Origin: Helicobacter_B zhangjianzhongii
GTDB taxonomy: Bacteria > Campylobacterota > Campylobacteria > Campylobacterales > Helicobacteraceae
Assembly (NCBI RefSeq): GCF_030249855.1
Contig: NZ_JANURN010000002.1
Location: 62,001 to 126,000, forward strand
DNA: 64,000 nt
Reading direction: 5' to 3'
The notes beneath the pieces were generated by a model that searched no databases, was not told where the DNA came from, and worked only from the letters and a program-made list of their open reading frames with translations. Of this stretch, positions 52,503-60,157 are shown piece after piece (positions within the stretch are counted from its first letter, which is position 1; each line of letters begins with the position of its first letter). The position numbers were made by a program, and so were the translations under genes.

Positions 52503-54302
52503 CTACTCACTTATGCGTCCTTCAGCACCCTCTTCTAGCTCATTTGGCGTGTCTTCAAGCTCTAGGCGTGTTTTTTGGATTTGTATGATTGCATTGGCTA
52601 GCTCTTTGGCGATATTATGGCTAAAGCCCACGGCATTAAGCAGTGAAGTCCCATTGGGAACGCTTATTTGCTTTTTGCTTAGTATGGATTCTATATGCAC
52701 GATAGAATCTTTATCGATTTTTTTAAACGCCTTTTTCTGGGATTTTAGCTTGATAATGGCTACTTGCGGGTGGATCTCTTCATCAGTGTTAATCTGCTCA
52801 ATACTGCGCAAAAGTAGGGCTAGATGTGTCCGTAAGGCGTTGTATTCACTAGATAGAATCTGGTTTCTTGATAGGCTGTTTTTCTTAAGATTTGGCTGCA
52901 AAAGCTCCATATTTTTGATAGCTTCAATGATATGGCGTGAGGCAGAAGTAAGCATAGCAAACTTATAAATATGCTCTTTGTCTTGCGTGTGGGCTTGGGC
53001 TTCTGTGGAGAAGTCAAGGATCGCATTAAAAAGCACTTTGATTTTTTTGATATAAAAAATCTCAATATCCACATCATCTTCATTTGCCCTATTCCAAATA
53101 TGCTCCTTTAGCACCTCTTCTATGTCTTTTTCACTTCGTATGTCGTGCCGCGAGAAGCCAAGCGCGTGGGCGATAAGCTCAAAGGCGTTTTCATAGAGAT
53201 GATACACCTCTCTTGTAAGCGCGATTAGCGCGGTGTTTTGATACTGCACGATAGTATCACTCACATACAAAGGCTTATCGACTTGAGAGTCTTCATCTTT
53301 CATCAGCACTTCTAAGAATCTAGCGATTTTGGGGATAAATGGCAGGAGAAGCACCACGCCCACAAGATTAAAGAGCGTGTGAAACACCGCAATGCGCAAG
53401 ACGCTGTCCTCCCCAAAGCCTAAAAGCGCGGAAATGGTGCTATTTATCCACATAAAGTAGTCAAATGTCGCAATCACAAGCAGCGCGATACCAAAGTTGA
53501 AGATACAATTTGCCATAGCCAAACGCTTGCCATCGACATTGGTGCTAAGTGAAGCGATAACAGCGGTCATAACCCCGCCCACACTTGTGCCAAGTGTCGC
53601 TGCAAGGGCGTTTTCATAGCTCATACTGCCAGCTGCAAAAGCGGAGATGATGATTGTAAGCGTAGCGTGGGAGCTCTGCACGATGGCTGTCATTAGCGCA
53701 CCTAGCCCTACAAAGAGCAAGACCCCGCTTAAGCCCTCCATAGAGTATTGCGAAAAATCTACAATCTCTTTATACTCTTCAAACCCTTCTTTAATATACC
53801 CCACACCTAAGAAGAAAAACCCAATACCCACAAAAATCTGCCCTATGCCTTTGCTCGTCTTTGAGCTCTGGAAGTTGAAAAGCACGCCGCCTACGATGAG
53901 CGGGAGTGCAAGGGCTGAGATTTTCATACCGCTAACCCCAGCAATAAGCCACGAGCCAGCACTATTGCCAAGATTTGCGCCAAAGATCACGCCTATGCCT
54001 TGCGCAAGACTTAAAAGTGCTGCAGAGACAAAAGAGATAGAGAGCACAGAGACTAGCGATGAGCTTTGCATAACCGCTGTGGCAACGCTCCCAAAGGCGA
54101 CACTCCTTACTGAAGTGCTTGTAGAGCTTGCTAGGAGATTTTCCAAAAAGCCGCCATTAAAAGCGCGGAATCCACTCCCAAGACTAAGCATACCAAAGAG
54201 TAAAATCGCAAGCCCAGCACTGACATTGGTCAAAGCATCGCTTGTGGATACAAGATAAATAATCGCCACAATACACAAAGGTATAAGGTATCGTTGAAAC
54301 AT
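52503..54302 (-). CDS. Na/phosphate cotransporter family protein with PhoU-like tail
   Basis: A 599-residue protein. The membrane half has the two QSS repeats of the family (AVMQSSSLVSVLSISF and AIVQSSHATLTIIISAF) and a GTSVGGVMTAVIASL segment. The C-terminal 220 residues are soluble, helical and PhoU-like. Such proteins import phosphate with sodium. ATG 54302 follows GGGGGAG; an upstream in-frame ATG is at 54323. It is divergent from recO. Confidence 0.9.
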   Translation of the reverse strand: MFQRYLIPLCIVAIIYLVSTSDALTNVSAGLAILLFGMLSLGSGFRAFNGGFLENLLASSTSTSVRSVAFGSVATAVMQSSSLVSVLSISFVSAALLSLAQGIGVIFGANLGNSAGSWLIAGVSGMKISALALPLIVGGVLFNFQSSKTSKGIGQIFVGIGFFFLGVGYIKEGFEEYKEIVDFSQYSMEGLSGVLLFVGLGALMTAIVQSSHATLTIIISAFAAGSMSYENALAATLGTSVGGVMTAVIASLSTNVDGKRLAMANCIFNFGIALLVIATFDYFMWINSTISALLGFGEDSVLRIAVFHTLFNLVGVVLLLPFIPKIARFLEVLMKDEDSQVDKPLYVSDTIVQYQNTALIALTREVYHLYENAFELIAHALGFSRHDIRSEKDIEEVLKEHIWNRANEDDVDIEIFYIKKIKVLFNAILDFSTEAQAHTQDKEHIYKFAMLTSASRHIIEAIKNMELLQPNLKKNSLSRNQILSSEYNALRTHLALLLRSIEQINTDEEIHPQVAIIKLKSQKKAFKKIDKDSIVHIESILSKKQISVPNGTSLLNAVGFSHNIAKELANAIIQIQKTRLELEDTPNELEEGAEGRISE

Positions 54303-54473
54303 AGCTCCCCCTAGATTCTGCATTACTCAAAGTTTGCGTAGAAATTTTGCTACATTGTAGCCTAAACACAGAGTGTTTAAAGTTACATTCTGCCAAACTC
54401 GCGCAATACTTAAGTCGCTTAAGCAAAATTTAGCCACAATGCCGCCATACTTAAAGTAGGACAAAGAGCGATT

Positions 54474-55250
54474 ATGCAAGGCTACATTCTCTGCGTGCAA
54501 AAGCAAAAAAACGAAGATGTCATCGTGCGCATTCTCACACAAACCCACATCGCAACGCTGTATAGATTCTACGGGGCGCGCCACCCTATCGTGCATATCG
54601 GGCGAAAGATTGACTTCACCAAAGAGTATAATGGCACCTTTATGCCAAAGCTTAGAAATGTAGTGCATTTGGGGTTTGCTTGGGAGAGAGATGTAACACG
54701 CCTGTATGTATGGCAGCACTTTATCGAGCTTTTGCACCAGCATTTGCGCGATATTTCTAGCCTTGAAGAGCAGTATTTCTCTATCCTAGATTCTAGTGCG
54801 AAGCGGCTTGCTAGCCAGAATCCTAAGCGCGTGGTGCTAGAAGCGTATGCGCAAATCTTACACCTAGAAGGTCGTATCCCACCACTAAGCCACTGCCTAA
54901 TCTGCGATCAGCTACTAGAGAGCGAGCCAGATCATAACGCACTAGAATCTTTAGAGCTAGGCTATTTGAGCAGTGATACAAGCGCGAGTTTGCAGGCATT
55001 GCAAGAATCTAGGGAGGCTACCTTAAGCACAAAGCTAGATCACAGGGCGCATACTTGTCCTATCACACCTCCGCAACACATCGCAAATATAGCGGTGCTA
55101 CGAGGGTTTTTAAGCGCGCATACGGCGTGTGCAAATGCAGCGACCCTGCCTTATACTAAGCTAGAATCCTATCTCCGCACAGCTAGCACGATTGATCTAG
55201 ATGATGAAGAGCTTGAGCGAGCATATCAAGTGCTGCTGCTTGGCTTGTAG
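54474..55250 (+). CDS. recO: RecO DNA-repair protein
   Basis: RecO helps load RecA on SSB-coated DNA in gap repair. The Helicobacter form is divergent but clear: MQGYILCVQKQKNEDVIVRIL, YRFYGARHPIVHIGRKIDF, and FMPKLRNVVHLGFAWER closely match the H. pylori protein, as does HCLICDQ. The C-terminal region carries several short repeat-word pieces (ALESLELGY, LQESREATLS). It begins divergently from the transporter gene. Confidence 0.88.
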   Translation: MQGYILCVQKQKNEDVIVRILTQTHIATLYRFYGARHPIVHIGRKIDFTKEYNGTFMPKLRNVVHLGFAWERDVTRLYVWQHFIELLHQHLRDISSLEEQYFSILDSSAKRLASQNPKRVVLEAYAQILHLEGRIPPLSHCLICDQLLESEPDHNALESLELGYLSSDTSASLQALQESREATLSTKLDHRAHTCPITPPQHIANIAVLRGFLSAHTACANAATLPYTKLESYLRTASTIDLDDEELERAYQVLLLGL

Positions 55251-55315
55251 GTGCCTTATAATCCCTTTAAGGCAAGTTTTGGCTATAATCACGGCTGTGA
55301 TTTAGATTTAGGAGT

Positions 55316-56020
55316 TTGGTGGTGGGCTTAGGCAGGGTGTTTATCATAGGAGTATTGCGACAATCTTGCTCTAAATGGCTTATGTGTGGGGGCTTATGTG
55401 TGGCGGTGCTGTTTGGGATTCTAGCTTGTGCGAGAGTGCCAAAGCCTACGACAGAAACGCCCATACGCCTTACAATCAATGTCGCCGGTGTCTTTAGCGA
55501 TCTTACAGATGGAAGCACCACGATAAAATCCGCGCTGACTTATTGGCGTAAGCGCAATGATGATGGCAGCTTTGGCGATCGCTTTGCCATAGGCGGGGCA
55601 AATGCCTTTAACCGCGCGATCAACACGACACGATTCCGCAAGGTGCGCGATGAGGTGGTGGCACTTGATGCTGGGGAGTATGTCTTGGACTCCTTTGAGC
55701 TTCAAGCACCAAAATCCATAGCCATCTCACAAGATGGTGATTATACAAAGCGCGATGGCTGGGATCACACAAGCAACACCCCTAAATACTTGCTTCTATC
55801 ACTGCAAAAGCCCGTTGTGCTACCGAGATTTATCATAGAAGTGCTAGATTCTAGAGCGCAAGGTGGGCAGAGGGTGCGGCTGCTTATGTGCCTAGCAGAT
55901 AATGAGCGTGTCCCTGAAGCCTTGCGCTTTGGCAGATATATGCAGCCAGCGCGTGCGCCAAAGGCTATGTGCGATAGAGTCTTTGGCAATATGCGTGTAA
56001 GCAAAGAAGAAGGCAGGTAG
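55316..56020 (+). CDS. Putative lipoprotein of unknown function
   Basis: A 234-residue protein with an N-terminal hydrophobic stretch ending in the lipobox GILAC (about residue 38), so the mature protein should be lipid-anchored. The rest is soluble, beta-rich and basic. The start is a TTG at 55316 or a GTG just after it, with AGGAG upstream; TATAAT at 55284-55289 may be its promoter. No family recognised. Confidence 0.65.
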   Translation: MVVGLGRVFIIGVLRQSCSKWLMCGGLCVAVLFGILACARVPKPTTETPIRLTINVAGVFSDLTDGSTTIKSALTYWRKRNDDGSFGDRFAIGGANAFNRAINTTRFRKVRDEVVALDAGEYVLDSFELQAPKSIAISQDGDYTKRDGWDHTSNTPKYLLLSLQKPVVLPRFIIEVLDSRAQGGQRVRLLMCLADNERVPEALRFGRYMQPARAPKAMCDRVFGNMRVSKEEGR

Positions 56021-56114
56021 GGCGTGGTCTCTAGGAATGTAATTTGCTTTAGATTCTACAAATCTAGCACGCCCATAATGACTCTATATTTAAGATTATT
56101 TGTAAGGAGCAACA

Positions 56115-56924
56115 ATGGCAGAAGTCATCACCATAACTTCCGGTAAAGGCGGTGTAGGCAAATCTACCGCCACGGCAAATCTCGCAGTAGGGCTTGCGCA
56201 AGTGGGGCAAAAAGTAGTCGCAGTGGATTTTGACATAGGGCTTAGAAATCTTGATATGATCCTAGGGCTAGAAAATCGCATAGTCTATGATGTGATTGAT
56301 GTGATGGAGGGCAAATGCGCCATCTCCCAAGCCCTAATCCAAGACAAAAAGACGCCAAATCTTAGCTTCCTCCCAGCTAGTCAAAGCAAAGATAAAACGA
56401 TCTTAGACAAGCAAAAGGTCAAAGCTTTGATCGAGTCGCTTAAAGAGCAGTTTGACTATATTTTGCTAGATTCTCCAGCGGGGATTGAGGGCGGCTTTGA
56501 GCACGCCATTTTCTGGGCGGATCGCGCGCTTGTGGTGGTAACGCCAGAGGTAAGCTCGGTGCGTGATAGCGATAGAGTCATAGGCATAATCGATGCTAAA
56601 AGTGATAAAGCCGCCAAGGGCGCAAAGGTGCAAAAGCACTTAATCATCAATCGCATTAAGCCAGAGCTTGTGGAAAATGGCTCTATGCTTAGTAGTGAAG
56701 ATGTGCTAAAGATCCTAGCAATCCCGCTTATCGGGCTTGTGCCAGAAGATGAGAGAGTCGTATCTGCGACAAACTGCGGCGAGCCTGTGATCTATGACAA
56801 ATCTAGCATAAGCGGCGAATGCTACAAGCGCATTGTGGCTAGAATCCTAGGTGATGAAGTGCCATTTGTGGAGTTTAAGAAGCAAGGCGGGATTTTGCAG
56901 GGCTTTAAAAGGCTGTTTCAATGA
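56115..56924 (+). CDS. minD: Septum-site determining ATPase MinD
   Basis: Membrane-binding ATPase that positions the division site with MinC/MinE. It has the deviant Walker A GKGGVGKSTATANL, DFDIGLRNLDMILGLE, and DSPAGIEGGFEHA. The C-terminal amphipathic helix is GILQGFKRLFQ. AAGGAG precedes the ATG. It overlaps minE by four bases (ATGA). MinC is not in this window. Confidence 0.97.
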   Translation: MAEVITITSGKGGVGKSTATANLAVGLAQVGQKVVAVDFDIGLRNLDMILGLENRIVYDVIDVMEGKCAISQALIQDKKTPNLSFLPASQSKDKTILDKQKVKALIESLKEQFDYILLDSPAGIEGGFEHAIFWADRALVVVTPEVSSVRDSDRVIGIIDAKSDKAAKGAKVQKHLIINRIKPELVENGSMLSSEDVLKILAIPLIGLVPEDERVVSATNCGEPVIYDKSSISGECYKRIVARILGDEVPFVEFKKQGGILQGFKRLFQ

Positions 56925-57148
56925 GCTGGAAACTTTTTAGCAGAGATGGCGGCAGCGCGAAAGTCGCACGCGATAGGCTTACGATAATGCTAGCACACGA
57001 GAGAAGCGTGAAAGTGCCGTATATGGAGCAGATGAAAGAAGAGATTTTAGCCGTGGTGCGCAAATACACCCAAACGGACAAAATCGCTATAAGAGCGGAT
57101 TCTAACCAAGAAGTAAGCACACTAGAAGTAGAAATCACTTTAGGATAA
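56921..57148 (+). CDS. minE: Cell-division topological specificity factor MinE
   Basis: Seventy-five residues that drive release of MinD from the membrane. It contains KVARDRLTIMLAHERS and the C-terminal beta part KIAIRADSNQEVSTLEVEITL. Overlaps minD by four bases and precedes the next gene by four. Confidence 0.95.
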   Translation: MSWKLFSRDGGSAKVARDRLTIMLAHERSVKVPYMEQMKEEILAVVRKYTQTDKIAIRADSNQEVSTLEVEITLG

Positions 57149-57151
57149 GAT

Positions 57152-58819
57152 ATGAATAAAACAAAGTTTTTCAAGGTATTGCAGCTTATCAGCTCGCTTG
57201 TGATTATCGCAGTCATCGCTACGGGCGCGTATTTTGGCTATGGACTTTATAAAGAATACAAGATCGATCAAGCCGCCAAAGCCGAGCACATAAGCCCAAG
57301 CACCCCAGACACTCAAGCAGAATCTAGCAACGCAGAATCTAGTCAAGAATCTAGCATTGATTGGGATAAAATTAGAGCCAATGCCAAAAATGACACAAAA
57401 GAGCAAGTAGCAGTGCAAGAGCCTGTGATAAAGACACTTGCCCCACCCAAGAAGCAAGCCAAAAAGCAAAAGCCAAAGCTTGCTATCATTATGGACGATC
57501 TAGCATACAAAAGCCAGCTTAATGACTTGCAAAAGCTTAATCTGCCCATCACGCCCTCATTTTTCCCTGTGAGTCCGGACTCTCCTGATACGGCAAAGCT
57601 TGCGGCTTCTACGCCTTTTTATATGGTGCATTTGCCATTAGAAGCCCAAAATCCACAGCATTCGCGCCAAAAGTGGATTCTAGTAGGCTCCAATCAAGAT
57701 GAGATCCGCGCACAGATCGCGACAATCAAAGAGCAGTTCCCTAGGCTGATGTTTCTCAATAATCACACCGGTAGCAAATTTACTGCCAGCGAGCCTGATA
57801 TGGCAAATCTCTTGCAAGTGCTAGGGGAGTTTGGGATAGAGTTTGTGGATTCTAGGACAAGTGCTGATACAGCCGCGCCAAAGCTCTATAAGCAGGCAAG
57901 CCGCCCACTGCTCTCACGCGATGTGTTTTTAGATAACACGCCAAGTGTGAGCTACACGACAGATCAACTCAAGCTTGCGATAAAAATCGCCAAGAAAAAG
58001 GGCTATGCCATAGCGATATGCCACCCACATAAAAGCACCTTTAAAGCCCTAGCAAATGCCAAGCATAGTCTCTTCAAAGAAGTGGAGCTTGTGTATATCA
58101 AAGATCTCCCTGTGGCACGCACGCTACTTGCTCAAAATCTCTCCAAAACTCCGCCCAAAGCCCCCACCACAGAGACTAGCACGCTAGCACACACACCAGA
58201 ATCTACAGCCCCCATACTCCCTAGCGCACCAAGCCAGCTGCCCAACGCCCAAACTAACGCCCCAAAAGACAATGCCCCAGATACTACCCAAAAGGACAAT
58301 GGAATCGCAGGGCTTTTTGACTCAGCACAAGGTGGCGAAATACCGCATAATGCGTATTTAGACCACACCCCAAGCAACGAGCCTTTGCAAGCAGATTCTA
58401 GCTCCCCTGCGCCTTTAGAGACTCTCCTAGAAGCCCCAGAAGCTCAAGAAGCCCAAGCCCCTGCTCCACAAACCGCGCAAGCCCAAACACCACCTACTAA
58501 AGAGCCGATCCCAAAGCCTTCAAAGATTGATACCACGATGTTTAAAGAAGCTAAGCGCGTAAGTAATGAGCAAAAGGCAAAAGCCAAGCCCGCCCAGCCG
58601 CCAAAGCCCAAAGTCAAAAGCGAAAAATCCACAAAGACTTATGAGAGTAGCCAAGATTGTGCGCAAAATGAAGTAGAAGCCTTTGTCTCTGGCTGCCCAA
58701 GTGATAAGGCTAAGAAAAAGCAAGGATTTATCGATATTAAGTGGAATGGCAATGAGCAAAACCCCAGCAAAAAGCCTAAAGATTTTTTAGATTCTAGTGA
58801 TTTAGACTCTAGCTTATAA
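57152..58819 (+). CDS. Divergent polysaccharide deacetylase-like protein with disordered tail
   Basis: A 555-residue protein. An N-terminal membrane helix (LISSLVIIAVIATGAYFGYGLY) is followed by an acidic linker. The fold domain of YibQ-like divergent polysaccharide deacetylases comes next (LAIIMDDLAYKSQ, HLPLEAQN, LNNHTGSKFTASEPDM, AICHPHKSTFKAL). The last 200 residues are low complexity, rich in P, A, Q and K. It starts right after minE and precedes dprA; the order fits related genomes. Substrate unknown, probably a cell-wall or envelope polymer. Confidence 0.85.
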   Translation: MNKTKFFKVLQLISSLVIIAVIATGAYFGYGLYKEYKIDQAAKAEHISPSTPDTQAESSNAESSQESSIDWDKIRANAKNDTKEQVAVQEPVIKTLAPPKKQAKKQKPKLAIIMDDLAYKSQLNDLQKLNLPITPSFFPVSPDSPDTAKLAASTPFYMVHLPLEAQNPQHSRQKWILVGSNQDEIRAQIATIKEQFPRLMFLNNHTGSKFTASEPDMANLLQVLGEFGIEFVDSRTSADTAAPKLYKQASRPLLSRDVFLDNTPSVSYTTDQLKLAIKIAKKKGYAIAICHPHKSTFKALANAKHSLFKEVELVYIKDLPVARTLLAQNLSKTPPKAPTTETSTLAHTPESTAPILPSAPSQLPNAQTNAPKDNAPDTTQKDNGIAGLFDSAQGGEIPHNAYLDHTPSNEPLQADSSSPAPLETLLEAPEAQEAQAPAPQTAQAQTPPTKEPIPKPSKIDTTMFKEAKRVSNEQKAKAKPAQPPKPKVKSEKSTKTYESSQDCAQNEVEAFVSGCPSDKAKKKQGFIDIKWNGNEQNPSKKPKDFLDSSDLDSSL

Positions 58820-58820
58820 T

Positions 58821-59633
58821 ATGCCAAGCCCTAGCAGCGTATCGCCTTATCTTATTGATGTTCCGCGCTCTTTGCAGATCTTGCCAGATCCGCCTGCTAG
58901 GCTCTTTGCCCTAGGGGATAGCGCGCTTTTAGACCCTAGGCTAAAGATCGCCATAATCGGCACAAGAAAGCCTAACACCTACACTCAAACCTACACCACC
59001 TTGCTTGCCAAATCTCTAGCCAATATCGGTGCGATTATTGTGAGCGGTGGTGCGCTAGGCACAGATATTATCGCCCATAGTGCCGCGCTGCCTAGCACGA
59101 TTTGCGTGCTACCTACAAGCCTTGATCGCTTCTACCCAGCAAGCAATGCCAAGATGATCCAAGCTATCGCACAGCAGGGACTTGTGCTTAGTGAGTATGA
59201 GTGCAATCCCACCCCCCAGCGATATGACTTCCTCCATAGAAATCGCTTGATCGTGGCTTTGAGCGATATTGTCATAATCCCTCAAGCCGATCGATATAGC
59301 GGCTCACTTGCTAGTGCTAATCTTTGCACCAAGCTTGATAAGCCGATATTTGTGCTATCTCACCGCATAGGAGAGTCGCTTGGCACGCAGGATTTGCTAG
59401 CTAAAAAGCGTGCGAGTGCGATCACCGATATAGAAGCTTTCACACAAGCCCTAGCCACGCGCTTTGGGCTTAAGGCGCAAGAAGCCAAAGAGCGCGATAG
59501 GCTGCTAGAATTTGCCCTAAGTAACCCCACCTTTGAAGAAGCCTTTGCGCGCTTTGGGGAAAAGGTGCTTGAGTATGAGCTTATGGGCAAAATTACGCGC
59601 GAAAATGGGCGCATAATCATTAGCGGCGCATAA
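58821..59633 (+). CDS. dprA: DNA-processing protein DprA
   Basis: DprA protects incoming single strands in natural transformation and loads RecA. The Rossmann core shows IAIIGTRKPNTYTQTY, GAIIVSGGALGTDIIAHSAAL, and LPTSLDRFYPASNAKMI, with LIVALSDIVIIPQAD. It is 270 residues and lacks the helix-turn-helix tail region of longer forms. It precedes yqgF as in H. pylori. Its presence shows a competence machinery. Confidence 0.95.
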   Translation: MPSPSSVSPYLIDVPRSLQILPDPPARLFALGDSALLDPRLKIAIIGTRKPNTYTQTYTTLLAKSLANIGAIIVSGGALGTDIIAHSAALPSTICVLPTSLDRFYPASNAKMIQAIAQQGLVLSEYECNPTPQRYDFLHRNRLIVALSDIVIIPQADRYSGSLASANLCTKLDKPIFVLSHRIGESLGTQDLLAKKRASAITDIEAFTQALATRFGLKAQEAKERDRLLEFALSNPTFEEAFARFGEKVLEYELMGKITRENGRIIISGA

Positions 59634-59651
59634 TATTAGTGGAGTGTAAAA

Positions 59652-60077
59652 GTGGATTCTAGTCAAAGCTCTAAAATCCTAGCGTGTGATGTGGGGCTAA
59701 AGCGCATAGGGCTAGCGCATATTGTGCAAGGCATTATCCTGCCATTAAAGCCAATTATACGGCGCAATCGCAATCAAGCTGCCACAGAGCTTGCAGAGCT
59801 TCTAGCACAAATGGGTGTGGAGAGGCTTATTATAGGGCTGCCAAGCGGAGGGCTAGGAGGAGATACGAGCACGCAGAAACGCATTAAGCATTTTGTGGGG
59901 TTGCTTACTTTTGGTGGGGAGGTGGTGTATGTCGATGAGGATTTTACTAGCACGCACGCGCTAGAGTCTTTACACCACGCCAAAAGAGAGTCTAGGCAAG
60001 CATATAGGAAAAACGGCGTGCTAGATTCTCTAAGCGCGTGTGAGATACTTAGACGCTATCTTGGACAAATGGCTTAG
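59652..60077 (+). CDS. yqgF: YqgF/RuvX-type RNase H-fold protein (Holliday-junction resolvase-like)
   Basis: A 141-residue protein with the RNase H-like core: LACDVGLKRIGLA, IGLPSGG, and VDEDFTSTHAL. Implicated in 16S rRNA 5' processing. It begins at GTG 59652, and that GTG is part of the repeat word AAAGTGGATTCTAG, so its first residues (MDSSQS) are repeat-encoded. GGAG lies seven bases upstream, so this start is credible. Confidence 0.92.
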   Translation: MDSSQSSKILACDVGLKRIGLAHIVQGIILPLKPIIRRNRNQAATELAELLAQMGVERLIIGLPSGGLGGDTSTQKRIKHFVGLLTFGGEVVYVDEDFTSTHALESLHHAKRESRQAYRKNGVLDSLSACEILRRYLGQMA

Positions 60078-60124
60078 GTGGCGCATTGTAGGCATATCTC
60101 GCTAGAGCGCAAGGGGGAATTTGC

Positions 60125-60130
60125 TACAAT
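60125..60130 (+). promoter_or_regulatory. Likely -10 box for alaS
   Basis: TACAAT preceded by TTTGC, 28 bases before the ATG at 60158. Confidence 0.45.
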
Positions 60131-60157
60131 GCTAGGAATTTATCATAAAGGGTTGTT

